The notes beneath the pieces are model-generated. The model had not been told where the DNA came from. It was given only the letters and a program-made list of their open reading frames with translations, and ran no database searches. 64,000 bases of DNA from Tolypothrix campylonemoides VB511288 (lineage in GTDB: Bacteria; Cyanobacteriota; Cyanobacteriia; Cyanobacteriales; Nostocaceae), in NCBI GenBank assembly GCA_000828075.3, contig JXCB02000001.1, forward strand, positions 1,257,545 through 1,321,544, in the 5' to 3' direction. The translations under genes and the position numbers were made by a program. Positions 46,435-56,049 of this stretch are shown one piece after another (within the stretch, counting starts at the first letter, position 1; every line of letters begins with the position of its first letter).

Positions 46435-46812
46435 ATGGCTTTGCTTGAAAAAATTCTTATTGTAGACGATTCTCTTAGCCAATTGGATCTCATGTGTCAT
46501 TATCTTAGAGATAGTGTTTACCGCATTATTAAAGCAACTAGCGCCCAACAAGCTTTGAAAATCGCTTTACAAGAAGAACTTGACTTGATAATTACTGATG
46601 TTGTTATGCCTGAAATGAGCGGGTTTGAGTTGTGCCGTTTCCTGAAAAAGAACCCAGCAACTCAAAAAGTGCCAATTGTGATTTGCAGTTCCAAAAATCA
46701 GAAAATTGACCGTTTGTGGGGGATGAAGCAAGGCGCTGTCGCCTATGTCTCTAAACCCTTTACCCGCGAACAGTTCCTACATACGATTGAATCAGTGGCA
46801 ATATCAATGTAA
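46435..46812 (+). CDS. Stand-alone receiver, PilH/CheY-like
   Basis: 125 residues. Acidic IVDDS (9-13), phosphosite Asp55 (IITDVVMPEMSGFELC), switch Ser in ICSSK, and Lys in SKPFT. The sequence around the phosphosite and NPATQKVPIVI is typical of the PilG/PilH-type receivers of twitching-motility pathways. It lies directly upstream of the chemoreceptor gene (276 bases), so the pair may form a taxis module. No cheA or cheW is present in the window. Confidence 0.9.
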   Translation: MALLEKILIVDDSLSQLDLMCHYLRDSVYRIIKATSAQQALKIALQEELDLIITDVVMPEMSGFELCRFLKKNPATQKVPIVICSSKNQKIDRLWGMKQGAVAYVSKPFTREQFLHTIESVAISM

Positions 46813-47088
46813 AGTTCGAGTGTAAACAAAATCACATTTTTTTCTTTCATTGTGACAGAAATAGAGTATACAAAAAAATGAGTTTCTGATAGTATTTAAG
46901 TTACTAAAGTACAAGCAATATTCAGTCTCTTTCCCTATTAATGTTAATGTAGGCGAAACTACTTAATTTTGTTTTTGTGACACCTAAAAGCTATTGTTCA
47001 GTCTTTGTTCTCATCTAAAAAATTGCATCTACCACTAGCATTTTTTCAACGTTACTTATTCAAACACAAGGTTCTTGAGGATTGGTAG

Positions 47089-50000
47089 ATGGTTAGAATG
47101 GTTGACAAAGATGCAAATTATGTTATGGACGAAAATGAAGATATTGAACAGAATTTCTTCATAACGTCGTTACAGCAAAATACTGTCATACAGCCTAAAG
47201 TTCACTTTCGTAATTCCCGCCGCAGTCGTATGATTTCTTGGCTCAGGCGGACAAGCTTGCGTACCAAAGCCATAGCTTTTATTTTTGTTATTGGGACTCT
47301 GCCAGTATTTGGAATTGGGGCAATCACCTATTACTTGGTAAACCAATCAACGACAAAGGAAATTGTTAATAACAAGCAAGATAGAGCTTCTTTGTTGGCA
47401 AATAATATCAGCAGTTTCATGCAGAGACGGTATGGAGATATTCAAATCCTCTCTAGACTGACATTTCTGCAAAATCGCCAATTGAGGGCAGTGATTAGCC
47501 GCGAACAGATGCAAGCACGGCTGAGTAACTATTTAGATATTGAAAACAGCTATGAAAGCATTGCCGTTTTTGATATCAAGGGTAATCTGGTTGCCGATTC
47601 AGCAGGAGAATCTATTCCTAACCAAAAAAACGAACAGTATTTCCAAGAAACACTCAAAACTAACACGCCCTATATTAGCCAGCCGAAAGCCACAAAAAGC
47701 GTAGACCAATCTAAAATTTACATGGCTGCGCCTGTTAAAGATAGTGACACGGGTCAAACAATTTATATTGTTCGGACAGTGATACCCGTGAAATCTTTAG
47801 AAAAGGTAGTCCTGATCCCGCAAATTAATCAAAATGATTACAACCTTATAGATAGTTCTGGAAACATATTCTTGTCTAGAACAGGGAAGAAAACAGGTTT
47901 AAATGTAAAACAAGAAATTCCTCAGTGGAAAGAAATACAAGCAAAGAAGCAAATAACGACTCAGATTTTATTTAATAAAAAGGACAATGCTGAAAAACTA
48001 GTAACCTACGTGCCTTGGCAAAAAGTAGAAGGGTTGCCAGATTTAAAATGGACATTACTTTTAAGTCTAGATACAGCAACTGCATTCGCAACGCAACAAA
48101 AATTATTACTGGCATTGGAGATAGGGACGCTAATAACAGCATTGCTGGTTGGGAGCATCGCGGCAATTATAGCCACTCGTGTGCTCAAGCCACTTGAAGC
48201 TGCAATTATAGCAGTGGAAAAATTGGGTAAAGGTAATCTTGATACCCGAATTGCGATCAAAGGCGAAGACGAACTTGCAATGTTGGGTTCTCACATCAAC
48301 CAGATGGCAGATCAAGTGCAAGGCTTCCTACACAAACAAACCGCCGAAGCTGAGCAATTAAAGTTGTTGACAAACATCTTGCTCTCAATTCGCTCCTCTC
48401 TCAATTCTGAAGAATTGTTCAACATTACGGTAACAGAAGCAAGACTTGCCCTGAAAGCAGATCGAGTCGTGATTTATCGCTTCAATCCTAATGGAGGTGG
48501 ACAAGTTGTAGCTGAATCAGTGAATCCTGGTTTGCCTGTGGCTTTTGGAGAGATGATTGAAGATGGCTGTATTCATAAGGACATCATAGAGGCTTACAGA
48601 CAAGGTCGGGTAATGGCTGTAAACAACATCAGTGAAGCAGGCTTTTCTCCCAAACATCAGAAGTTGATGGAAAAATTGCAAGTTAAGGCGAACTTGGTCA
48701 CACCAATTTTAAAAGATAACGAAGTCTTCGGCTTTTTGATTGCTCATCACTGCCAAGAAATTCATGCTTGGCAGCCCTATGAAATTAATTTCTTGCGGCA
48801 GTTGGGACTTCAAGTCGGGCTGACTTTGGAACGTGCCAGTTTATTGGAGGTGACACAGACACTCAAAGACCTTGCTATCCACTTGTCTAGAACTCATAAC
48901 TCGCAAGATATCTACAATTTGGCGGTTCAAAGCATCCGCAAAGCCTTGAAGGTGGAGCGAGCAGTCGTTTACAAAATAGACGAAAATTTGCACGGAAGTG
49001 TGATTGCAGAATCAGTTGTTGCAGGTTGGCCGGCTTCTCTTGGGGCAGAAATTTACGACCCATGTTTGAAAGATTATGTTGATAAGTATCGGCAAGGTCG
49101 TGTTGTCGCAATTAACGATATTTACCAAGCTAATTTGAGCGAGTGTTACATCAACCAATTAGAACCGTTTGCAGTCAAAGCAAATTTGGTCACACCGATT
49201 TTGATAGGTGACCAATTGCTCGGCTTGTTAATTGCCCATCAGTGTGAGCAACCTCGTTTATGGCAACAGTCTGAAATTGATTTGTTTGAGCAATTTGCCA
49301 GAATTGTGGGACTGGCTTTAGAGCGAGCCAATTTTTTAGAGCAAGCCGAACAAGGACGCCAAGAAGCAGAAAAAGCTTCTCAACTGCAACGTCAGCAGAA
49401 AGAAAGGCTGCAACTGCAACTACTAAGATTAATAGATGATCTCGAAGGAGCATCTCAAGGAGACCTGACAGTGCGTGCGGAAGTCACCGCTGGAGAAATT
49501 GGCACTGTGGCTGACTTTTTCAACTCCTTATTGGAAAGTTGGCAGGATATTGTTACCCAAGTCAAACTAGCTGCTACTCAGGTAAATAATGCAATTGCAG
49601 ACAACTCAGGATCGATGGGTCATTTGGCAATTGAAGCACTCAAACAAGCAGAGGAAATTAGCCGTACCCTCGATGCTGTTGACCAAATGAGGCAATCGAT
49701 TAAAGCCGTAGCAAAAAATGCGAAGCAAGCCGAAGAAGTTGCCCGTACAGCATATCACGCCGCCAAAACCGGAGATACAGCAATAGACCTAACAGTCGAA
49801 AATATTATAAGTTTGCGCGAGACAATAGGGGAAACGGGGAAAAAAGTCAAGCGTCTTGGAGAATCTTCGCAACAAATTTCGCGTGTGGTGGCTTTGATTA
49901 AAGAACTTGCCATGCAAACCAATTTGTTAGCTATCAACACGGGTATTGAAGCGGCGCGTGCTGGTGAAGAAGCTCAAGGTTTTGCGGTGATTGCGGAAGA

Positions 50001-50394
50001 AGTCGCCGTACTAGCAGCTCAAAGTAGCGAAGCAACTGAGGAAATTGAAGAAATTGTTGCCAATATCCAACGCGAAACCAGGGAAGTTGTCAAGGCTATG
50101 GAGTTGGGAACCACGCAGGTTGTTGAAGGGACGCGTCTGGTTCAAAATAGTAAGTACAGTTTCAACCACATTCTTGAAGTCTGTCGCCAAATTGACCAAT
50201 TGGTACAGTCAATTTCTCACACTACAGTCTCTCAGGTGCAAACTTCCCAACAGGTTTCTATTCTTATGCAAGATATCGCCCAAATATCTGAAATGACTAG
50301 CAATTCCTCTCGTCAAGTTTCCACTTCTCTCCAAGAAACAGTGGAGATTTCCCAGCAATTGCAAGAAAGTGTGCGGACATTCAAGGTGAATTAG
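47089..50394 (+). CDS. PixJ-like methyl-accepting chemotaxis protein with two GAF domains
   Basis: 1101 residues. A transmembrane helix (61-84), a periplasmic Cache-type domain (about 90-325) and a second helix (338-362) are followed by HAMP (363-415), GAF1 (about 437-585), GAF2 (605-748), a further HAMP-like linker (about 775-825) and the methyl-accepting helical hairpin (about 850-1095). The tip motif reads NTGIEAARAGEEAQGFAVIA, an MCP signature with small changes. GAF2 has Cys686 in the CBCR chromophore position and Cys659 27 residues earlier (DPCL), the dual-Cys pattern of blue/green cyanobacteriochromes; GAF1 has lost the first Cys (Lys instead). This points to a phototaxis receptor, not yet proven. 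Confidence 0.88.
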   Translation: MVRMVDKDANYVMDENEDIEQNFFITSLQQNTVIQPKVHFRNSRRSRMISWLRRTSLRTKAIAFIFVIGTLPVFGIGAITYYLVNQSTTKEIVNNKQDRASLLANNISSFMQRRYGDIQILSRLTFLQNRQLRAVISREQMQARLSNYLDIENSYESIAVFDIKGNLVADSAGESIPNQKNEQYFQETLKTNTPYISQPKATKSVDQSKIYMAAPVKDSDTGQTIYIVRTVIPVKSLEKVVLIPQINQNDYNLIDSSGNIFLSRTGKKTGLNVKQEIPQWKEIQAKKQITTQILFNKKDNAEKLVTYVPWQKVEGLPDLKWTLLLSLDTATAFATQQKLLLALEIGTLITALLVGSIAAIIATRVLKPLEAAIIAVEKLGKGNLDTRIAIKGEDELAMLGSHINQMADQVQGFLHKQTAEAEQLKLLTNILLSIRSSLNSEELFNITVTEARLALKADRVVIYRFNPNGGGQVVAESVNPGLPVAFGEMIEDGCIHKDIIEAYRQGRVMAVNNISEAGFSPKHQKLMEKLQVKANLVTPILKDNEVFGFLIAHHCQEIHAWQPYEINFLRQLGLQVGLTLERASLLEVTQTLKDLAIHLSRTHNSQDIYNLAVQSIRKALKVERAVVYKIDENLHGSVIAESVVAGWPASLGAEIYDPCLKDYVDKYRQGRVVAINDIYQANLSECYINQLEPFAVKANLVTPILIGDQLLGLLIAHQCEQPRLWQQSEIDLFEQFARIVGLALERANFLEQAEQGRQEAEKASQLQRQQKERLQLQLLRLIDDLEGASQGDLTVRAEVTAGEIGTVADFFNSLLESWQDIVTQVKLAATQVNNAIADNSGSMGHLAIEALKQAEEISRTLDAVDQMRQSIKAVAKNAKQAEEVARTAYHAAKTGDTAIDLTVENIISLRETIGETGKKVKRLGESSQQISRVVALIKELAMQTNLLAINTGIEAARAGEEAQGFAVIAEEVAVLAAQSSEATEEIEEIVANIQRETREVVKAMELGTTQVVEGTRLVQNSKYSFNHILEVCRQIDQLVQSISHTTVSQVQTSQQVSILMQDIAQISEMTSNSSRQVSTSLQETVEISQQLQESVRTFKVN

Positions 50395-50420
50395 ATACGG
50401 GTGAGGTATGAAAGATGAAA

Positions 50421-50468
50421 GTCAAAAGCGAAGGTAATAAGTCAAAAGCGAAGGTAATAAGTCAAAAG
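50421..50468. repeat. 20-bp tandem repeat x2.4
   Basis: Two exact copies of GTCAAAAGCGAAGGTAATAA plus 8 further bases, in the 80-bp gap between the converging chemoreceptor and kinase genes. Confidence 0.85.
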
Positions 50469-50474
50469 AATTTT

Positions 50475-52817
50475 TTACTTTTCTACAACCCTCAAATCCT
50501 GTAGTACAGCAGAAGCTGATTGATAGCGATCGCTAAAGTGGTAACGCACCATCTTATCTAAAATCTCCGCCAACTCCTCGCTCACTTGCGCCCATTGACG
50601 CCACATTACAGTTCCAGTATCGTTATTAGGCTGGAGTTCGTGAGGTGACAATCCAGTGACCGCCTGAATGGCAATCATCCCCAAAGCATAAATATCACTG
50701 GACAAACGGGGATGACCAGCAAACTGTTCTGGTGGTGCGTAACCCCGCGTCCCAATAGCTACTGTCGCTAATTCAGTTTGCTCCTGATTGAGTGGTTGCA
50801 TCATCTTAACTGCACCAAAATCAATCAGTACTAACTGATTATCTGTAGCACGCCTGATAATATTAGTTGGTTTAATATCTCGATGAATCACACGACGCTC
50901 GTGAACAAAGGCAAGAACTTCTAAAATCCCTTTAAGCATATCAATAACAAACAGTTCATTTTGCACCCCCCGCACAGGTGGTAATTCCTCACTTAAAGTA
51001 TGTCCCTCAATATATTCTTGTACTAAATAAAATTCATGATTGTCTTCAAAATATGCTAAAAGCTGTGGGATTTGATCATGTTTTCCCAAAGCCTCTAAAA
51101 TTTCGGCTTCGGCATCAAATAATCTTCTTGCAACTTGCAAAAATTTTGTATCCTGGCGCGCGGGCATCAGTTGTTTAACGACACAGATAGGATTGCCTGG
51201 GCGTTGGGTATCTTCTGCTAAATAAGTGCAACCAAATCCACCTGAACCAAGAACTTTATTAATTTTGTAGCGTCCGCTTAAGACCGTATCACCAGTTCTT
51301 TTTTCTAGAGTATCAACTTTTTCAACTTTCGATGAAATGTGAAGATGTTTGTCTTTAATTGCTGTACTTTCTTTTAACAGTGTATTTAACTGTTCTATTG
51401 CCTCTTGTTGTTTTTCTACTTGCAGAACAATAACCTTTGTTTGCTGCTGAGTTTGGTATGTCGTGTAAACCATCACACTTGCTCCACTGAGTACCAATGC
51501 TATAGCAGGCGGTATCAACGGCACCCACCCTGCTTGCAGAAACAACAGAGCGCAAATCACCACCAAGCCACCTACAGTTACACCTTCTACAACAACCAGT
51601 AATAAAGGATGTCGTAGACGCCATGCTAAAGCAGCACCTAACAGCGACCAAACCCAAACCCATACAACTTCACCCGAATCAGAAAAGTACCAAATGACAC
51701 GCCGCCCATCCAAAACTGTACTGAGCATCTGACTAACTATCTGTGCATGAATTAAGACAGCAGGCATTCTTGCGGGTTGGTTTGCCAGAGCGTTATATGG
51801 TGTATAAAAGCCAGAATGAAGGCTGGGAGACTTAGTACCAATAATAACGATACGGTCTTTTATCCAGTTAGGATTTATATTGCCGTTCAGGGCTTGTGAG
51901 AAAGTGACTTCTTGGGCTAGGCTATCTGGATGGCGATAATTCAACATGATTTGGTAGCCGCCATCATCCATACTTTTATAACTACCTGCATTGCTGTCAA
52001 GAAATTTAAAACTGGCTTTCGCCTTTTGTGAATGAGCATCAATCAGCTTTAAATTATTTTTATCGCTGAAATCACGTTTAATACCTTGTTTTTCTAGATA
52101 TTTAATTGCTAGTATTGCCGCAAACGAGAAGTTCGTTGTACATTTCTTGTCTTCTGGGGAATTCCCAAACAACAAACTGCGGCGGACAATGCCATCTTCA
52201 TCAGATATTAAGTCGGTAAATCCGACATTATCTATAGGAAAATTCGATGGTGGTGCAATTTCCGGCGTCCCCACACTGCTGAATAGACACGTACTGAAGA
52301 TGTTGTCTCGACGCTTTAAAGAAGCCCCCAGATTTGCTTGTTCTGGTCTATATATATTTATACCAATGACACGCGGTTGATAGGACTGTAATTTCGCCAA
52401 CAACTCGTTCATTTTACTGTCCGACACAGGCCATCTGTATTGCCGAACATCATCTTCAGTAACAGTCACCAGCAAAATACGGGGATCAGGTGCTTCAGTA
52501 GGACGTAACCGTAACATCTGGTCATATGCTCTGAACTCCCAAGGCTGCAACCATTTTAGTTCCCGTACTCCCAAAACTAAAGCAGTGACACCCAAACTGG
52601 TGACAAGAACAGTTCGCAGCCAGCCTTTAGGATCATTGTTGTGATCACAAATACGTTCTTTGGAAGCCTCAGTTAAACCAAGTTCCTCAGGCTTGCGTTC
52701 AACAAGCATATCGCGACGATTCAACATCTGCAAAGGAGATGGGGAAGCTGGAAAGGTCAAACGACGCCCATTTTTTGCCCATGAAGCACGCAGTTTTTGT
52801 AATAGTCCTGTAATCAC
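50475..52817 (-). CDS. CHASE2-domain serine/threonine protein kinase
   Basis: 780 residues. A transmembrane helix (about 66-84) leads to a CHASE2 sensor (about 90-375: RILLVTVTEDDVRQYRWPVS, then DRIVIIGTKSPSL). Three close membrane helices follow (about 385-455), then a short coiled coil and a C-terminal Hanks-type kinase (about 515-775) with GSGGFGCTY, the Lys in CVVKQ, HRDIKPTN and DFGAVK all intact. It senses an extracytoplasmic signal and phosphorylates Ser/Thr of unknown targets. The start is a GTG at 52817. ATGs at codons 31 and 37 (MLNRRD, MLVERK) are alternatives. It is convergent with the chemoreceptor gene. Confidence 0.92.
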   Translation of the reverse strand: MITGLLQKLRASWAKNGRRLTFPASPSPLQMLNRRDMLVERKPEELGLTEASKERICDHNNDPKGWLRTVLVTSLGVTALVLGVRELKWLQPWEFRAYDQMLRLRPTEAPDPRILLVTVTEDDVRQYRWPVSDSKMNELLAKLQSYQPRVIGINIYRPEQANLGASLKRRDNIFSTCLFSSVGTPEIAPPSNFPIDNVGFTDLISDEDGIVRRSLLFGNSPEDKKCTTNFSFAAILAIKYLEKQGIKRDFSDKNNLKLIDAHSQKAKASFKFLDSNAGSYKSMDDGGYQIMLNYRHPDSLAQEVTFSQALNGNINPNWIKDRIVIIGTKSPSLHSGFYTPYNALANQPARMPAVLIHAQIVSQMLSTVLDGRRVIWYFSDSGEVVWVWVWSLLGAALAWRLRHPLLLVVVEGVTVGGLVVICALLFLQAGWVPLIPPAIALVLSGASVMVYTTYQTQQQTKVIVLQVEKQQEAIEQLNTLLKESTAIKDKHLHISSKVEKVDTLEKRTGDTVLSGRYKINKVLGSGGFGCTYLAEDTQRPGNPICVVKQLMPARQDTKFLQVARRLFDAEAEILEALGKHDQIPQLLAYFEDNHEFYLVQEYIEGHTLSEELPPVRGVQNELFVIDMLKGILEVLAFVHERRVIHRDIKPTNIIRRATDNQLVLIDFGAVKMMQPLNQEQTELATVAIGTRGYAPPEQFAGHPRLSSDIYALGMIAIQAVTGLSPHELQPNNDTGTVMWRQWAQVSEELAEILDKMVRYHFSDRYQSASAVLQDLRVVEK

Positions 52818-52997
52818 GGAGATGCGGCACTAGCCAGAATGTGGTAGACTTCTCAAACCTGGAACTTCAGTTCCAAACTACAGACTAGGAAAAATTGAGA
52901 TTATCCCAGGTACTATTCACTCTAGCAATTTAATTGCTAGTAGGAAGTGCCTACACCGCCACACGAATAATTTATCTGTGTGCATCTGCCTAGGGGG

Positions 52998-53198
52998 CAG
53001 GGCGAACGCATCTTAAAGTGGCACATACATAATTGACATTTAAATATATATGTGTCATATGAAGCATTTAATATTTATTAGAGATGAAAATCTTGTATCT
53101 TTTGACAGATTGACAAAAGGTTATTGAATTATAAAAATCACGAATGAACTTAAATTAGGTCAGCAAGAAAGTCTGCGATAAGCGAAGCTTAACGCCTC
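52998..53198 (+). repeat. 201-bp inverted repeat, left arm
   Basis: Starts CAGGGCGAACGCATCTTAAA and ends GCGAAGCTTAACGCCTC. It is matched in inverse orientation by 54754-54954 over the full 201 bases with two mismatches. Upstream flank CTAGGGGG (52990-52997). The surrounding gap 52818-53219 holds no gene. Confidence 0.92.
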
Positions 53199-53219
53199 CG
53201 GCGTATCGCTCCCAAGGTT

Positions 53220-53630
53220 TCAACGTACAAACAAGCGAAGTATAGCCATAATCATCAATATGAGTAATAATTTTTTAGTATTCACTCGAAAGACACTTAA
53301 AATATCTGGCAGTACGGTATACGTTGCAGAGCCGACAAAGGCGATCGCCAACCGTCCAACCTCACCCCGCCCGATCTGTTGTGTCACAACGATAGCCTGT
53401 TCGAGTTGCGCTAACACTCCATAGGAGCGCTCTAAAAACACTTTGCCTGCTTCAGTAAGCTGCACTTGCCGCTTGGTTCGTTCAAACAGCTTGACTCCTA
53501 GTTCATCTTCCAAACCGCGAATCTGCTGACTGAGCGGGGGTTGGGAAATGCACAACCGCTGGGCTGCTCGACTAAAGTGTAGTTCTTCAGCCACTGCGAT
53601 GAAGTAGTGGAGATGCCGTAGTTCTATCAC
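53220..53630 (-). pseudogene. Truncated LysR-type transcriptional regulator
   Basis: 136 residues where about 300 are normal. The winged helix is complete: MIELRHLHYFIAVAEELHFS, then RAAQRLCISQPPLSQQIRGL (recognition helix) and LGVKLFERTKRQVQLT. The effector domain begins (GRLAIAFVGSATYTVLPDIL) but stops resembling the family after SVFR (residue 115, about 53286). The last 21 residues (VNTKKLLLI and on) come from AT-rich sequence before the left inverted repeat. It is divergent from the dehydrogenase gene, the usual position for a LysR regulator of its neighbour, but with the sensor lost it is probably non-functional or constitutive. Confidence 0.85.
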
Positions 53631-53766
53631 ACTTATATGTCTAACCTATTAATCTTAGTCAAATATATATTGGACAGTCACATGGCTGTCTCCTATCGTA
53701 AGAAATATAAGGCGCGTCTGATTGTTCATCCACTAAGAAGCAGAATTTAAGTCAGGAGAAAGTTAA

Positions 53767-54625
53767 GTGATTCGACTCGACGATCAAGTAGCGATTATTA
53801 CTGGAAGCGGGCGAGGTTTGGGGGCAGCCTATGCCCGTCTGCTGGCGGAAAGAGGAGCGCGTGTCGTTGTGCATGACGCAGGCGTCAACAAAGATGGAAC
53901 CGGATTCGATCCGAACGTAGCGGCTGATGCTGCAAGCAGGATTCGAGAAGCAGGTGGAGTTGCGTTCCCGAGCAACGTAATCCTTGATAGTAGAGATAAC
54001 TGCCAAAGTCTAGTGGAAACTACGCTCTTGAAGTTTGGTCGCCTCGACATCTTGATCCACAATGCGGGATGGGTTGCCTATCAGTCAGTGCAAGAACTAA
54101 CGCCTGATTTTCTACAGCGCGCCATCAGCATTAATTTAGAGGCACCAGCATGGCTGGCTCAAGCCGCCTTTGGGATTATGAAGCGACAAAACTACGGACG
54201 GATTGTGCTGACGACTTCGGATAGAGCCATTTATCAGCAATATGCACTCAGTGGTCTCGCCTAGAGATGCTATGGGAAAAATGGCACAGATAGGTCTGAT
54301 GAATGTGCTCGCGGTTGAAGGCAAAGAGCATGGAATTCTCGTTAATGCGATTTCGCCGGTAGCCAAAACGCGGATGTGGAACGTACAAGATCAGCCAGAG
54401 GAGTTGCGACCCGATCAAGTAGCCCCCGGAGCGTTATATCTTGCTTCTCCAGAATGCCAAGAATCTGGATTTATATTAAGGGCAAGCAATGGTCAATTCA
54501 CAGCCGCGCGCTGGATCGAGCGAGACAACGTGGACTATCCGTTAAACCTTGCCGCTGTTGAGGTTTCTACTGCGGAGGATTTGGCTACTCAATGGCAGGA
54601 GATTGCTGCGGATGTTGCGTTTTAA
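53767..54625 (+). pseudogene. Short-chain dehydrogenase/reductase, frameshifted
   Basis: A single SDR gene read in two frames. The first (GTG 53767, after AGGAG, to TAG 54262-54264) has the cofactor motif TGSGRGLGAAYA, the NNAG-type HNAG and LTTSDR with the active Ser. The second (from about 54242) continues MGKMAQIGLMNVLAVEGKEH and ILVNAISPVAKTRM to a normal C-terminus at 54625. The frames differ by one base (one inserted or two missing near 54250-54275). The catalytic YxxxK reads DAMGK in the second frame, so the Tyr also appears lost. Family members reduce carbonyls with NAD(P)H. With the truncated LysR gene it forms a decayed pair inside the 201-bp inverted repeats. Confidence 0.85.
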
Positions 54626-54753
54626 GGACTGGGCTTGTACTTCGAGATGGTCTTACGGGAAACAATTGAGGTTATTGGTGGGGGCATAGTTGAAAAAAGG
54701 ATATGGGTAGGGGGCGATCGCCTCTCTCCCCAATCCAGGGCAAACGCACCAAA

Positions 54754-54954
54754 GAGGCGTTAAGCTTCGCTTATCGCAGACTTTCTTGTTGACCTAATTT
54801 AAGTTCATTCGTGATTTTTATAATTCAATAACCTTTTGTCAATCTGTCAAAAGATACAAGATTTTCATCTCTAATAAATATTAAATGCTTCATATGACAC
54901 ATATATATTTAAATGTCAATTATGTATGTGCCACTTTAAGGTGCGTTCGCCCTG
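54754..54954 (-). repeat. 201-bp inverted repeat, right arm
   Basis: Reverse complement of 52998-53198 with two mismatches. Two bases further on is CTAGGGGG (54957-54964), the same octamer that directly precedes the left arm. The unique interior is 1555 bp. The remainder of 54626-55064 holds no gene. Confidence 0.92.
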
Positions 54955-55001
54955 GTCTAGGGGGGACTAGATGCCCACCCCACAAGTCGAAATAGAAGCA
55001 A

Positions 55002-55032
55002 GATCCCCGACTTCTTTAAGAAGTCGGGGATC
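55002..55032 (-). terminator. Palindromic terminator downstream of the rhodanese gene
   Basis: A 15-bp perfect stem (GATCCCCGACTTCTT and its complement, one-base loop). It lies 33 bases beyond the rhodanese stop and is followed on the minus strand by a T-rich tract. The same palindrome occurs at 61674-61704. Confidence 0.75.
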
Positions 55033-55064
55033 CAAACCAATTGATTTTCACAAGAAACGCTTAT

Positions 55065-55877
55065 TTATTCAAGTGGATAATTTTCATCTGGACAAGCTGA
55101 CCATTCCCACATTGAACCTGCATAATTCTTCACATTAGAAAAGCCTAAGTTAGCAAGAACAGCGACAAAAAAAGCCGAGCGAATTCCACCCGTACAATAA
55201 GTAACAGTAGGAGTATCATGCTGAATTCCTAAGGTTTCTAATTTCGTGGTAATTTCCTCTGGCTTAAGTAAATTTCCCTTACTATCCATTAAATCTTTAA
55301 AGTAGAAATGCACAGCACCAGGGATATGTCCTCCTCGCTGTTCACCATAGGGAGTTTCTCCAGCATATTCTCGCTTTTGCCGAGTATCAATGACAGCCAA
55401 CTTGTTTTCTGAAAGATTGACTTGAAGTTCATCACGCTGAATTTCCCATAAAGCAGTGCGATTGACAACAAAATCTCCTACTTGTAGCCGTTGATTAAGT
55501 CCGCGAGTCGTCGGAACACCTGCTTTAACTAATGCATTATACCCGCCATCAACCAAGGCTGCACTTTGATGTCCTAAAGTGCGTAACATCCAAACAATGC
55601 GCCCTTCTTCCCCAAAATTATGAGGTGGATTGCCAAGAACGATGACAGGTTTAGAGTTAAAAATACCAACTTGACGCAGTTTTTGTTCTAAAAGATTTGC
55701 ATCTGCAAGTAGTTTTCCCCGATGGGGTTTTTCTATTTGCGAAAATTGCTGCCAAGTGACGTGAACAGCACCTGATATGTGTTCAATAAACCATGCCAAT
55801 TTATTACGAGTGTCAAGAATTGTCGCCCCTTGAGATATCAATTGCTTGGCTTCATTAGCACTTATTATCCATTGCAT
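55065..55877 (-). CDS. Thiosulfate/3-mercaptopyruvate sulfurtransferase (tandem rhodanese)
   Basis: 270 residues from the ATG at 55877 with two rhodanese domains. The inactive N-terminal one has ILDTRNKLAWFIEHISGAVH and the C-terminal one LAVIDTRQKREYAG, then GHIPGAVHF. The catalytic loop is CTGGIR with Cys228 as the persulfide carrier; the GG/R pattern leans to thiosulfate or 3-mercaptopyruvate sulfurtransferases. It is cytosolic. A TTG at 55919 would add 14 residues; I prefer the ATG because it starts right at the first domain (MQWIISANEAKQLI). Its 5' end points away from the Uma2 gene, so the two are divergent. Confidence 0.92.
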   Translation of the reverse strand: MQWIISANEAKQLISQGATILDTRNKLAWFIEHISGAVHVTWQQFSQIEKPHRGKLLADANLLEQKLRQVGIFNSKPVIVLGNPPHNFGEEGRIVWMLRTLGHQSAALVDGGYNALVKAGVPTTRGLNQRLQVGDFVVNRTALWEIQRDELQVNLSENKLAVIDTRQKREYAGETPYGEQRGGHIPGAVHFYFKDLMDSKGNLLKPEEITTKLETLGIQHDTPTVTYCTGGIRSAFFVAVLANLGFSNVKNYAGSMWEWSACPDENYPLE

Positions 55878-56049
55878 ATTTTTTGAAGCAACGACTAAAA
55901 GTTGTGGCTTTTTACACAAAGCCCAGGAAGAACAGCATCCAGAGGTTGTACCACAGCTTTCAGTTTACCTCTGGCAAAGAACTCTTGGTGCAACATTCAC
56001 CAGCTAAACTAGATTTACAACCGCCACGTCAAATATATACGCAGATGCT

